A stretch of DNA of 64,000 bases from JABDJL01 sp047614505. Lineage in GTDB: Bacteria; Pseudomonadota; Gammaproteobacteria; Xanthomonadales; SZUA-36. The stretch's first letter is position 1. The number at the start of each line of letters is the position of its first letter. Under the pieces are notes generated by a model that was given only the letters and a program-made list of their open reading frames with translations, was not told where the DNA came from and ran no database searches. Shown here piece after piece: positions 18,521 to 27,191 of the stretch. A program made the position numbers and the translations under genes. The stretch is taken from the NCBI GenBank assembly GCA_047614505.1, contig JBLHGQ010000002.1, positions 14,674-78,673 on the forward strand, read 5' to 3'.

Positions 18521-18617
18521 AACAACCTCCAACGCATGCCAACAATAATGTTATTAGTCTAGCAAATGGTGGCAAACCGGATACGTGCCTCAAGTAATAC
18601 CAGCTAAACTATGAACT

Positions 18618-18780
18618 AGGGAACCTCTGATCTAATCATGAACTCGTATCTTGTATCCCAAATGTCCAGTTTCTGCGTTGCAAATCTTCGCAATAGCCAG
18701 CTATTACGTGCGATTCGCGCCTTGAACCTGAACATTTTGAATTGCAATCTACTTCGCCCAGAATAAATCAGAGGTTCCCT
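18618..18780. repeat. 163-bp near-palindromic dispersed repeat, copy 1
   Basis: The element starts AGGGAACCTCTGAT and ends with its exact reverse complement. The centre is another inverted repeat (AATAGC-CA-GCTATT), and the two halves match imperfectly between, so the whole unit could fold as one long hairpin. The second copy at 57608-57770 is in reverse orientation: I count about 16 differences in 163 positions without a gap. A TA dinucleotide flanks the inner termini on both sides, compatible with TA-target insertion as in IS630/mariner-type miniature elements, but not proven. No ORF lies inside. Its right end overlaps the glnS stop codon. Confidence 0.8.
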
Positions 18781-20458
18781 AGCCTCGATTTACCTTCGCC
18801 CAGGAATCTCTCAGACTCACTGTCCTGTTAAGCACCGGTTTTCCCTCACCACCTGAAGTCTCATCGTGTGTGAAATAACCCGTGCGTTCCAACTGAAAGA
18901 AATCACCGGAACTTCCAGCCGCTATCGAAGGTTCGATTATGGCATCGCTTATCACCTTGAGCGAATCGGGGTTGAAGAAATCAAGAAAATCCCGCTCCTT
19001 GTCCGCCAATGGATTGGGCACGGTAAACAGGCGGTCATAAAGCCGAATCTCTGCCTTAACACCTCGATTTGCACAAACCCAGTGAATAGTTCCTTTCACT
19101 TTTCGTGAAGCACCTGGCAGGCCACTTCTGGATTCAGGGTCAAAACTACAGATCAATTCTACTACTTTTCCATCACCGTTTTTGACTACTTCATCACAAC
19201 GGATAATAAAAGCATTCCGCAGGCGAACTTCTCCGTCAGGCCTCAAACGAAAAAACTTACGCGGTGGCTCTTCCATAAAATCTGTTCGTTCCACCCATAA
19301 CTCACGACTCAGTGGAATTTTCCGTGTCCCCATTTCCGGATTCTGTGGATGAATAGCGGCTTCAAGCCATTCTGATTCACCTGCGGGGTAATTACTCAGC
19401 GTAACTTTGAGTGGATCAAGAATCCCCATGCCTCGTGGTGCACGTTCGTTAAGATCATTGCGGACCGAGTTTTCCAGCACACCCATTTCGATAATACTTT
19501 CAGATTTTGAAATACCCAGGTCCTGCCAAAACTTCCGGATCGATTCGGGCGTATAACCCCGCCGGCGCAAACCGGCGATTGTAGGCATTCGTGGATCGTC
19601 CCATCCGGACACATGACCTTCTTCAACCAGCTGTAATAATTTGCGCTTGCTCATCACTGTGTAGTCGAGATTCCCGCGGGCGAATTCGATTTGGCGCGGA
19701 TTACCAGGAGACGGAATATGTTCCAGAAACCATTCATAAAGTGGCCGGTGATCTTCAAATTCAAGCGTACACAAAGAATGGGTAATCCCCTCAATGGCAT
19801 CCGAGATTCCATGCGCCCAGTCGTACATGGGATAGATATGCCATTCATCGCCAGTCTTGTGATGCGGGACATTTCGAATTCTGTAGATGACGGGATCGCG
19901 CATATTGATATTGGGTGAGGACATATCAATTTTGGCGCGTAACACATGCTGGCCATCTTCGAATTCCCCAGCCTTCATTTTCTGGAAAAGATCCAGATTC
20001 TCATCAACGCTACGGTCACGATATGGGCTGTTCATACCTGCCTCAGTCAGTGTTCCCCGCCCGGCACTCATCGCCTCGGCAGTCTGGCTGTCCACAAAAG
20101 CATTGCCGTCACGAATCAGGTGCAGGGCGAACTCGAACAGTTGCGGGAAATAGTCCGATGCGTTACGCAATTCCTGCCATTGGAATCCCAGCCAATTCAC
20201 GTCATTCATAATAGCCTGTGCGTAATCCTCACTTTCTTTCAGAGGATTGGTGTCATCAAAGCGCAGGTAAGTCTTGCCCTTGAATTCTTCAGCCAGACCG
20301 AAATTCAGGCATATGGATTTTGCATGGCCAATGTGAAGGTGTCCATTTGGCTCTGGAGGGAAACGCGTTACGATCTTTTCATGTTTACCGGAATCCAGAT
20401 CCTGGATCACGATATTTCTAATGAAATTTGTAGTCTTTACGGGCTCGTCATTACTCAC
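18779..20458 (-). CDS. glnS: glutaminyl-tRNA synthetase
   Basis: 559 residues, normal for bacterial GlnRS, with a GTG start. The class I HIGH motif appears as PEPNGHLHIGHAKSI and the KMSKS equivalent as VMSKRKLLQL. The tRNA-anticodon beta-barrel domain fills the last ~210 residues. It charges tRNA-Gln with glutamine in the cytoplasm. The TAG stop is formed at the junction with the 163-bp repeat: the last codons read CGA GGC TAG, with the repeat continuing as GGAACC. The element may therefore have replaced the original 3' end. Confidence 0.96.
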   Translation of the reverse strand: MSNDEPVKTTNFIRNIVIQDLDSGKHEKIVTRFPPEPNGHLHIGHAKSICLNFGLAEEFKGKTYLRFDDTNPLKESEDYAQAIMNDVNWLGFQWQELRNASDYFPQLFEFALHLIRDGNAFVDSQTAEAMSAGRGTLTEAGMNSPYRDRSVDENLDLFQKMKAGEFEDGQHVLRAKIDMSSPNINMRDPVIYRIRNVPHHKTGDEWHIYPMYDWAHGISDAIEGITHSLCTLEFEDHRPLYEWFLEHIPSPGNPRQIEFARGNLDYTVMSKRKLLQLVEEGHVSGWDDPRMPTIAGLRRRGYTPESIRKFWQDLGISKSESIIEMGVLENSVRNDLNERAPRGMGILDPLKVTLSNYPAGESEWLEAAIHPQNPEMGTRKIPLSRELWVERTDFMEEPPRKFFRLRPDGEVRLRNAFIIRCDEVVKNGDGKVVELICSFDPESRSGLPGASRKVKGTIHWVCANRGVKAEIRLYDRLFTVPNPLADKERDFLDFFNPDSLKVISDAIIEPSIAAGSSGDFFQLERTGYFTHDETSGGEGKPVLNRTVSLRDSWAKVNRG

Positions 20459-20548
20459 GGTCTTTGCCTTTGTCTGTGTCGATACGCCAAGTATCGCAAG
20501 CGGCTAATTCTAGCTTATTGAACAAAGGTAGGCGTTAGCAATCAGTCA

Positions 20549-20561
20549 AGGGACCTCTGAT
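20549..20561. repeat. possible solo end of the 163-bp repeat
   Basis: AGGGACCTCTGAT resembles the repeat terminus AGGGAACCTCTGAT with one A missing. The similarity stops after that, so this may be chance or a worn remnant. Confidence 0.2.
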
Positions 20562-20662
20562 AATGACCTGTCCGATCCAGTTCACAGGAAATTGCCTTGC
20601 AATGACAATGACAATGACCATAGAGGGTATACACAGTATTCATTTAACAAATTTTCCGCAGT

Positions 20663-20693
20663 AAAAAAACCCCGGTAATGATACCGGGGTTTT
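20663..20693 (-). terminator. intrinsic terminator
   Basis: A perfect 12-bp stem, AAAACCCCGGTA/TACCGGGGTTTT with loop ATGA (20666-20693), is followed on the minus strand by a run of seven T. It ends the possible small RNA and/or mnmG. Confidence 0.85.
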
Positions 20694-20772
20694 AAGTTGT
20701 GCATCGCTAAGGCAATAGAAGTGTGGGGACTGCCTGTACAAATGTGCGATGCACTAGGCACAGTCATCTTGC
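20664..20772 (-). ncRNA. possible small RNA ending in an intrinsic terminator
   Basis: On the minus strand, a TATCAT hexamer (20784-20779) could serve as a -10 box; the -35 region is weak. A transcript from about 20772 would form a stem with outer arms GUGCAUCGC/GCGAUGCAC (20754-20746 with 20707-20699) and inner arms AGGCA/UGCCU (20735-20731 with 20714-20710), followed directly by a strong GC-rich terminator. The 9-bp perfect outer stem, the nested inner stem and the immediate terminator suggest a separate RNA of ~110 nt rather than only the mnmG 3' end. I do not recognise a known family. It could also be a long mnmG 3' UTR. Confidence 0.4.
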
Positions 20773-20852
20773 AACCATATGATAGCCATGGCGGGTTAAA
20801 AAAAGGTAAATCTAATGTTCGGAATTCGTGATATTTAAAAATAGTTCAATTT

Positions 20853-22742
20853 TCAGGCAACTTGACGGGTTTTGGCCTGCTTTTTTAGGTGAACCAGCAA
20901 TAAGGAGATCGCTGCCGGGGTCATTCCGGGGATGCGCGAAGCCTGACCGATGGTTTCCGGCCTGATTTTTTGTAGCTTTTCACTAAGCTCTATCGACAAG
21001 CCGCGAACTACGACATAGTCAAACTCGCCTGGAATGATTTTGCTTTCATTACGTCGATTGCGCTCAATTTCTCCATCCTGACGATCAAGGTAGCCAGCGT
21101 ACTTAACCTGAACCTCTACCTGCTCTGCCACTTTTCGATCTGCGACTCCGGGGCCAATTCCCTCTACTTTCATTAATGCCGCATAATCCAGTTCCGGGCG
21201 CTTTAGCAAATCAAGTGCACAAGATTCTTTGCTCAATGAAACCTCATTGGTTTCCTGTAGTGACGCACCTAAAGCATTCTCTGGTGTTAGCCAAATTGCC
21301 TTGAGGCGCTGTTGCTCTGCGCCAACGGCTTCCTGTTTGTGATTGAAGGCGTCCCATCTGGAATCATCTACCAGGCCAAGCTCCCTGCCAATAGCCGTCA
21401 GGCGAATATCAGCGTTATCTTCCCGCAATTTTAGGCGGTACTCAGCCCGGGAGGTAAACATCCGGTATGGTTCCAGTGTGCCCTGAGTGATGAGGTCATC
21501 AATCAGCACGCCGATATAGGCTTCATCTCTTTGCGGCGTCCAGCATTCCAGACCTCTTGCCTGTCGTGCAGCGTTTAGTCCCGCGATCAAGCCTTGTGCT
21601 GCCGCTTCTTCATAGCCGGTCGTTCCATTGATCTGTCCGGCGAAAAACAGCCCTTTTACAGGCTTGGTCTCAAGACTGGCTTTGAGCCCGCGTGGATCGA
21701 AGAAGTCATATTCGATGGCATAGCCAGGTCGCGTGATATGTGCGTTTTCAAACCCAACAATGGAATGGACGAATTCGAGCTGTACGTCATAGGGCAAACT
21801 AGTTGAAATGCCGTTCGGATAAAGCTCCCGCGTGTGCAGCCCTTCGGGTTCGATGAAAATCTGATGTGCGTCCCGGTCTGCGAATCGCACGATTTTGTCT
21901 TCTATTGAAGGACAATACCGGGGCCCGGTTCCTTCGATGCTACCTGAGTACATCGGGGAACGGTGCAAAGCATTACGAATCAACTCATGTGTGCGCTTAT
22001 TGGTGTGGGTAATCCAGCAACAGACCTGTTCCGGGTGATCGGCAGCCGATCCCAGGTAGGAAAATACCGGTACAGGTGTATCACCTGGTTGTTGTTCTAG
22101 TGCGTCAAAATTAACTGATTTGCCGTCAATACGTGGCGGAGTACCGGTTTTCAGCCTGCCAACATTAAAAGGCATCTCGCGTAATCTGGCTGCCAAGGAA
22201 TTTGACGGCGGGTCACCTGCCCGTCCACCAGCGTATTGGGTTTCACCAACATGAATCTTTCCACCCAGAAAAGTCCCCGTCGTCAGAACCAGTTGCCCTG
22301 CATAAAACTCCTGACCCATGCGGGTTCTGCAACCGATAATCCTGTCACCTTGCAATAACAGGTCGTCTACAGCCTGCTGAAAAATGCTCAGGCCGGCCTG
22401 GTTTTCAACCGTGTGACGAATGAAAGCCCGGTACAGGTTGCGGTCACATTGAGCGCGCGTTGCCCGAACTGCCGGGCCCTTTCGTGAATTGAGAGTACGT
22501 AATTGAATACCTGCAGCATCAGCAGCCTTTGCCATTACGCCGCCTAGCGCGTCAATTTCTTTGACCAGGTGACCTTTGCCGATTCCGCCAATGGCCGGAT
22601 TACAACTCATCTGCCCGATGGTTTCTACACTGTGCGTTAGCAATAGTGTTCGCGCACCTGCCCGTGCCGATGCTAATGCGGCTTCGGTACCTGCGTGCCC
22701 GCCACCAATAATGATGACATCGAATGAATTGCTATCTCGCAT
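20853..22742 (-). CDS. mnmG: tRNA uridine-5-carboxymethylaminomethyl(34) synthesis enzyme MnmG (GidA)
   Basis: 629 residues, typical length. The FAD-binding loop is DVIIIGGGHAGTEAALA at the N-terminus, followed by the family signatures GHLVKEIDALGG and RTLNSRKGPAVRATRAQCDR. The C-terminal helical domain (IPGMTPAAISLLLVHLKK) contacts MnmE. With MnmE it modifies the wobble uridine of several tRNAs, using FAD and methylene-tetrahydrofolate. In many Gammaproteobacteria rsmG follows this gene; here the next sequence is non-coding, so that neighbour is missing. Confidence 0.96.
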   Translation of the reverse strand: MRDSNSFDVIIIGGGHAGTEAALASARAGARTLLLTHSVETIGQMSCNPAIGGIGKGHLVKEIDALGGVMAKAADAAGIQLRTLNSRKGPAVRATRAQCDRNLYRAFIRHTVENQAGLSIFQQAVDDLLLQGDRIIGCRTRMGQEFYAGQLVLTTGTFLGGKIHVGETQYAGGRAGDPPSNSLAARLREMPFNVGRLKTGTPPRIDGKSVNFDALEQQPGDTPVPVFSYLGSAADHPEQVCCWITHTNKRTHELIRNALHRSPMYSGSIEGTGPRYCPSIEDKIVRFADRDAHQIFIEPEGLHTRELYPNGISTSLPYDVQLEFVHSIVGFENAHITRPGYAIEYDFFDPRGLKASLETKPVKGLFFAGQINGTTGYEEAAAQGLIAGLNAARQARGLECWTPQRDEAYIGVLIDDLITQGTLEPYRMFTSRAEYRLKLREDNADIRLTAIGRELGLVDDSRWDAFNHKQEAVGAEQQRLKAIWLTPENALGASLQETNEVSLSKESCALDLLKRPELDYAALMKVEGIGPGVADRKVAEQVEVQVKYAGYLDRQDGEIERNRRNESKIIPGEFDYVVVRGLSIELSEKLQKIRPETIGQASRIPGMTPAAISLLLVHLKKQAKTRQVA

Positions 22743-22801
22743 CTAAATTCAAATATGCCTGAACGGATACGCATTGTACTGAAATAAAAGAGAAAACGGT
22801 A

Positions 22802-25150
22802 TCAAAGAGCCTGCTGGATTTCCCCGGCAAGCTCCAGAGCTCTTTTATAGTAAAAGTAATCAGGATCAGCATCCTTCCAGATGGCGAGTGCGTAATTGAC
22901 TGATGCCAGCGCTAACTGGTGCATGCCTGACTCAAACTGAAAGTGGGATTTGACCAACCACAATGTTGGCTCAGACGGATCCTGTTCAAGTCCGTTTTCC
23001 AAAGTGTTTTGTGCTTCATCAAGATCGCCATTCAATATCTGGGACAGGGCCAAGGTTGCGATCAAAGGCGGCAGGATCAAATTGCCATCCGCGCCTACCA
23101 GTACTGAATGTTCTATACGGCTTAGCGCGGATTTGAAGGCCACTATCGAACCTTCATAATCACCACGTTCGCGAAGAATGAAACCATTGAGCAAGTCCGT
23201 CTGAAATCTCAACTCCTCCAGCTTGAATTGATCAATGATTGCATTGCCGCGATTCACAGCCTCGTCTGCCGCGTCCAATTCTCCTTCTACAGTCAGAATT
23301 GCTGCTTCACTAAAGGCCATAAACTGGTCAAGTGGCGGCTGCACCATCGTTAATGATGTGTTGAAGGCGATTCGTGCATTTTCTGTGTCTCCCAGATCCA
23401 GATAATATCGAACCATGGGTGCATATACTGACAGTGCGATTTGGAATGGCGGCAAGGTTTCTGCAAGAAACTCACCCATGCGATTTAATTGCTCAATGGC
23501 CGCATGCATTTGACCCAGCCTGCTTTCAATATAAACTGCGGCACCGCGAACCTGGGACTTCTCCTGAGACGTTTGAGCGTACGCTTCGGCCTGCTCCAAC
23601 AAGCTACGTGCCTCATTCTCATTGCCTTTCCGAATTGCGATCAGAGACAGTTTCAGCGACGGAACGACCGGATTATTGTCCAGCAGGGACGCTTCCAGAT
23701 AGTGCTCTTGTGCAGCTAAAAGATCTCCCGTGTCTCGTAACATATCACCCAGTTGCACCTGTGCATCCGCATCCTCCGGGTTTTTCGTCAAATACTGCTG
23801 AACATAGTCAATAGCACCCGGCATGTTGCCAATGCCTTTTTCAAGGATGGCCAATCGCAGGTAAATCCCAATATTCAACGCATCCTGGCTGAGCGCAGCC
23901 AGATATTCCTGTTTTGCCTCTTCAAGCTGGCCGGTAGCCATTAACATATTGGCTAACTGATTATGCGAAACAGCATCATCCTTGAGTCGCACCTGCATCC
24001 TCAAAAAAGAAATCATTTTGTCTGTCTGACCCGACAGGCGGTAATTGATCTGTTTTGCCAGGTCTCGCAGCTGAGTGGGCAGCCGGTAGTCGAGTTCCTG
24101 AGCTTTTTTGATTGCCTCTTGGGCATTGGGCAGGTCTCCCAAATCCAGATGATTAATGGTTTTGAATACCCAACCTTTGGCAAACCCCGGATCAGACTCA
24201 ATAGCAGAATCAAGAAAAGCATTTGAAGCTTCCAGATCATTTTCGAATAATCGTGAGTTCAGCGCGCCGACAAAATTTTGCAGCGAATCAAGTGATTCTC
24301 CGTAGGTCTCAGAAAGCGGCAGGTCTTTGACCATCTTTCCGGAGTTCGCAGGAATCTCCAGCACTTCCGAAAGTTGATTTGAGAGGCGCTCAATGGTCGC
24401 GTAAAGGTCCCAGCCTGACTCACTAAAGTCTCCTACAGATTCCAGGTTCTGAGCATTCCAGATTCTGGCGGTAATCTGGTATTCACCGGCATTTTGGTCA
24501 ATAGACCCTTCAATGAAATACTGCCGGTTAGCATCTCTTGTGATTTCACTCATCAAGGACCTTGGTACGCCAAGGCCATCTTCAAATCCGGCCTGCTTCA
24601 AGCGTATATAAAAACCGTTTCCAAAATTAGCCCAGGGGTCATTGACAGAAACAAACGGGCTTTGGCTAAGGTCCTGTGACAGAATTTCTGTGATGCCGTA
24701 TTGCAGCCAGTCCATGTCCGGGTCACCGGACTTATTCTGAAAAAAGAAAACCGTCATTCGTCGCCGGAATGATTCATTGGGAACATAGTGAGTCTCATCT
24801 ATTCCCTGTTCATTGCTCACAGTAATCATATTTGCCGTAGCACTCAGATCTTTACCACCAAAAACCGAAATGAGCAGGCCGAGTGTTGCAATGATATTGA
24901 TGGGTACACCCACTTTTTCAACAGTGGTTGACTGATCTTTACCGGGTTTTCCATGTGTCCAGGAAATAAGAATTACTGCAGGAATCAGGGAATACAGCCC
25001 CCAAAATGCAATGTCTGTGAAATACGGGGACAGCAGATAACGCTCGACCAGGCGGTCAATAATTTCGACAAGAACCCAGCAGCTACCAACATAAAAACCT
25101 ACTGCGGGTAGCACCCGTCGGTGCCGGATTTCGTGGATAAAGTCAGCCAT
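22802..25150 (-). CDS. membrane-anchored TolB-like/TPR protein
   Basis: 782 residues. Three hydrophobic segments occupy the first ~100 residues (VLPAVGFYVGSCWVLVEIID; FWGLYSLIPAVILISW; INIIATLGLLISVFGG). A TolB-like alpha/beta domain follows at about 125-260, containing FFFQNKSGDPDMDWLQYGIT, and then a long array of tetratricopeptide-like helices to the C-terminus (for example EEAKQEYLAALSQDALNIGI). This architecture is widespread in Proteobacteria, often as the output end of adenylate-cyclase or transcription-factor fusions, but no catalytic or DNA-binding domain is present here. A scaffold or sensor role is inferred. A second protein of this type is at 55177-57372. Confidence 0.7.
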   Translation of the reverse strand: MADFIHEIRHRRVLPAVGFYVGSCWVLVEIIDRLVERYLLSPYFTDIAFWGLYSLIPAVILISWTHGKPGKDQSTTVEKVGVPINIIATLGLLISVFGGKDLSATANMITVSNEQGIDETHYVPNESFRRRMTVFFFQNKSGDPDMDWLQYGITEILSQDLSQSPFVSVNDPWANFGNGFYIRLKQAGFEDGLGVPRSLMSEITRDANRQYFIEGSIDQNAGEYQITARIWNAQNLESVGDFSESGWDLYATIERLSNQLSEVLEIPANSGKMVKDLPLSETYGESLDSLQNFVGALNSRLFENDLEASNAFLDSAIESDPGFAKGWVFKTINHLDLGDLPNAQEAIKKAQELDYRLPTQLRDLAKQINYRLSGQTDKMISFLRMQVRLKDDAVSHNQLANMLMATGQLEEAKQEYLAALSQDALNIGIYLRLAILEKGIGNMPGAIDYVQQYLTKNPEDADAQVQLGDMLRDTGDLLAAQEHYLEASLLDNNPVVPSLKLSLIAIRKGNENEARSLLEQAEAYAQTSQEKSQVRGAAVYIESRLGQMHAAIEQLNRMGEFLAETLPPFQIALSVYAPMVRYYLDLGDTENARIAFNTSLTMVQPPLDQFMAFSEAAILTVEGELDAADEAVNRGNAIIDQFKLEELRFQTDLLNGFILRERGDYEGSIVAFKSALSRIEHSVLVGADGNLILPPLIATLALSQILNGDLDEAQNTLENGLEQDPSEPTLWLVKSHFQFESGMHQLALASVNYALAIWKDADPDYFYYKRALELAGEIQQAL

Positions 25151-25240
25151 TCAAAAGCGCATTCCGATGGTAAAGAAAGCACTCTAGCACAGCCTAAGCT
25201 GCGCCATAGTGCCATTCGTTTGGCTTTTTAGTACTACTAT

Positions 25241-26716
25241 CTAACGTCGTTTTTCGCTATTGGAGCGCTCTGTAACCCTCGCAGAAGGTTTTGCTGACGA
25301 GGAGGAGCGGCCCCTGTTTGAACTGCCCTTGGCCGCCGCTGGCCGAGGTGCGTTTTGCCGTGCTTGCTGGGGAGGTCTTTGTGCCTGCCTCACCGGCGCT
25401 GCACGAGGTGCACTTCTCTGCACTTGCGGGGAAGGTCTTTGTGCCTGCCTCACCGGCGCTGCACGAGGTGCATTTCTCTGCACTTGCGGGGAAGGTCTTT
25501 GGACTGAAGACTGACGGGAAGGAGTCTGGACGACTTGAGGCCTTGTTGATGGCATCCGAATGGGCTGAGTATTGCTGGACCTGTTTTTGGTATCCGCCCT
25601 TGAACGAATGGTCGAGTTTGAGCTGCGGGAAGAAACAATTCGACTTGGACCGGAAGATCCTGATACAGAACCGGTTGTCACGCCGGAAGATGGCTGTGAT
25701 ACGACCGGTGAGCGGCTTGTTCCACGCTCTTTGCCCGCTGTATAACTTCTGATTTCACCGGCACTGGTGCGTGAACCTGTCGTGTTGCTTCTGCGTGATG
25801 CAACCGGACTTGCTGCAACCCTGGTTGACGGCGACAAGCGAACCTCAGGCTTTTTTGGTTCCATTCGCGTTTTTCCAGGTTTATTGCCTTCGCGACTACG
25901 AATTTCCATTCCACGAGTTGAATTTCGACCGCCTGGTGCATTGGAAACCTGCTGAGCGACGGTTGCTCGACTTCCCCTGCCTGGAGTTCCCGGACCGGGT
26001 GATGCTGCATTTGCCGGAATCCGGCCATCCTCACCGTTTCTGCGATTACGACCCCTGTCAGGATCGCTGCTTGCAAATCTTCCTTCATCCCGAGCTGAAC
26101 CATGGTCACGATTAAAGTCGGCGGTACCGGAATTATTACCATACCCCCGGTTTCCATCCTGATTCCGGCCACTATCGTTGTGTCTATTACCTTGTGAATA
26201 ACGATCATGATTTCCGTGGTTGGATTGATGATGGCGATTGTATTTATGCCGCCAGTAGTAGTCATTCCAGCCGTATCGGTTGTAGCCATAATCATTATAA
26301 GGCGAGTACCACAAGGAATAACTGAATGGGGAGTAGTAAGCGTATGAGAGTGGATAGATATGCCAGTACGGGTCATACCATCTGGATTGATAGCCGTAGT
26401 TGTAGTTAATGCCTAAAGAAAAACCGTTGTGGCTGTGCCTGGACCCAAGGTAAAAATAGTCCATTGACCACCAGGGGTAATAATCAGCACCAGCATAACT
26501 GGCTGAATAATCTGTATATTCAGGATACTGTTCTGTGTAATACGTTTCCTCCGCCGGCACAGAAACGACGGTGGATTCTCCAATATAGGCCACTTCTTCA
26601 ACCGGAGCCGGTGTGGCAACTGTTTCAACTATGTATGCTGTTTCTGGAGCCGGGTAATAGTAGGAAACGCACGCTGAAAGCAATACGGGAAGTGGGATTA
26701 GCATCAGTTTTTTCAT
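25241..26716 (-). CDS. tyrosine-rich then highly basic, repetitive lipoprotein of unknown function
   Basis: 491 residues from the ATG at 26716, which gives a clear lipoprotein signal (MKKLMLIPLPVLLSACVSYY, lipobox LSAC); the open frame extends 28 codons upstream without signal features. Residues ~35-190 are very rich in Tyr, Trp, His and Asn (for example YYSPFSYSLWYSPYNDYGY). From ~190 on the chain is rich in Arg, Ser, Gly, Pro and Gln, ending in three 20-residue tandem units built on APVRQAQRPSPQVQRNAPRA. No enzyme domain is recognisable and most of it should be disordered. Strong positive charge suggests binding to lipopolysaccharide, nucleic acid or an acidic surface polymer, but this is only inference. 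The repeat makes open frames on the other strand, which I regard as artefacts. Confidence 0.7.
   Translation of the reverse strand: MKKLMLIPLPVLLSACVSYYYPAPETAYIVETVATPAPVEEVAYIGESTVVSVPAEETYYTEQYPEYTDYSASYAGADYYPWWSMDYFYLGSRHSHNGFSLGINYNYGYQSRWYDPYWHIYPLSYAYYSPFSYSLWYSPYNDYGYNRYGWNDYYWRHKYNRHHQSNHGNHDRYSQGNRHNDSGRNQDGNRGYGNNSGTADFNRDHGSARDEGRFASSDPDRGRNRRNGEDGRIPANAASPGPGTPGRGSRATVAQQVSNAPGGRNSTRGMEIRSREGNKPGKTRMEPKKPEVRLSPSTRVAASPVASRRSNTTGSRTSAGEIRSYTAGKERGTSRSPVVSQPSSGVTTGSVSGSSGPSRIVSSRSSNSTIRSRADTKNRSSNTQPIRMPSTRPQVVQTPSRQSSVQRPSPQVQRNAPRAAPVRQAQRPSPQVQRSAPRAAPVRQAQRPPQQARQNAPRPAAAKGSSNRGRSSSSAKPSARVTERSNSEKRR
25321..25500. repeat. 60-bp tandem repeat inside the basic lipoprotein gene
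   Basis: Units at 25381-25440 and 25441-25500 are identical except for one base (CAC versus CAT). The unit at 25321-25380 has the same frame and ending (AGGTCTTT) but is diverged. Each encodes 20 residues rich in Arg, Pro, Ala and Gln. The near identity of two units implies recent duplication, so copy number may vary between strains. Confidence 0.9.
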
Positions 26717-26911
26717 GTTCGCACCTTTACCGGGATTTGTACCATTTCGAGCAAAGAATACCATGCGGTAAGTGAACCAAGGCTGAACAAGAGCGGTCAA
26801 CTCCTGTTATATCCGGGCTTCTTTTACTTCGAACAGAATCAGCAAAGATGGTTCAAGTCCGGCATTGGGATAGAATGGAGTTCTGATTTAAAAAGCGGGA
26901 ACATTCAAAAG

Positions 26912-27121
26912 ATGGCCAGTAATGTTTACGAACTACAAGGTTATTCAATCGCATTAAAGCACATCGCTTTTGTAACACGAATTTTCAAAGCTGAAGGCGA
27001 AGAAGGCTACCAATTCAATATACGCTTTGGAGACGAGCTCCGACTGGGCCCGCAATTTCCAACTCGACATGACGCTGAGTTGGCGCGGGAATTATTGGTC
27101 AAGGCAATGAAAACTGTTTAG
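26912..27121 (+). CDS. small conserved-looking protein of unknown function
   Basis: 69 residues, start ATG at 26912 with GCGGGA about 12 nt upstream as a weak ribosome-binding site. The sequence is balanced and soluble, with a beta-strand pattern (YQFNIRFGDELRLGPQF) and a C-terminal helix (DAELARELLVKAMKTV), unlike a random frame. I do not recognise a family. It stands alone between the basic lipoprotein and the pepN-linked gene. Confidence 0.55.
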   Translation: MASNVYELQGYSIALKHIAFVTRIFKAEGEEGYQFNIRFGDELRLGPQFPTRHDAELARELLVKAMKTV

Positions 27122-27191
27122 CCCGCATATTTCATTAAGCATTCGGAATTTACAGAGTAGCTGGTAATATTTGCGGGGTAGAGCCTTTTTG

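Larger units (their letters stand above)
20459..20852. other. intergenic region between glnS and mnmG
   Basis: A 394-bp gap without a convincing protein gene; one 61-codon open frame crosses it but has no start signal or family look. It holds a small inverted repeat CGATAC/GTATCG at 20480-20496 close to the glnS start, a possible solo repeat end, a short CAATGA triplication near 20595-20615, and the terminator-ended structured stretch annotated separately. Confidence 0.6.

Noticed and set aside
20582..20767. 61-codon minus-strand ORF between glnS and mnmG
   Set aside because: It spans the terminator and stem structures, has no clear ribosome-binding site and no protein-like composition.
25260..25752. 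Long plus-strand open frames opposite the basic lipoprotein
   Set aside because: They follow from the GC-rich repetitive codons of the real gene and lack starts, signals or family features.
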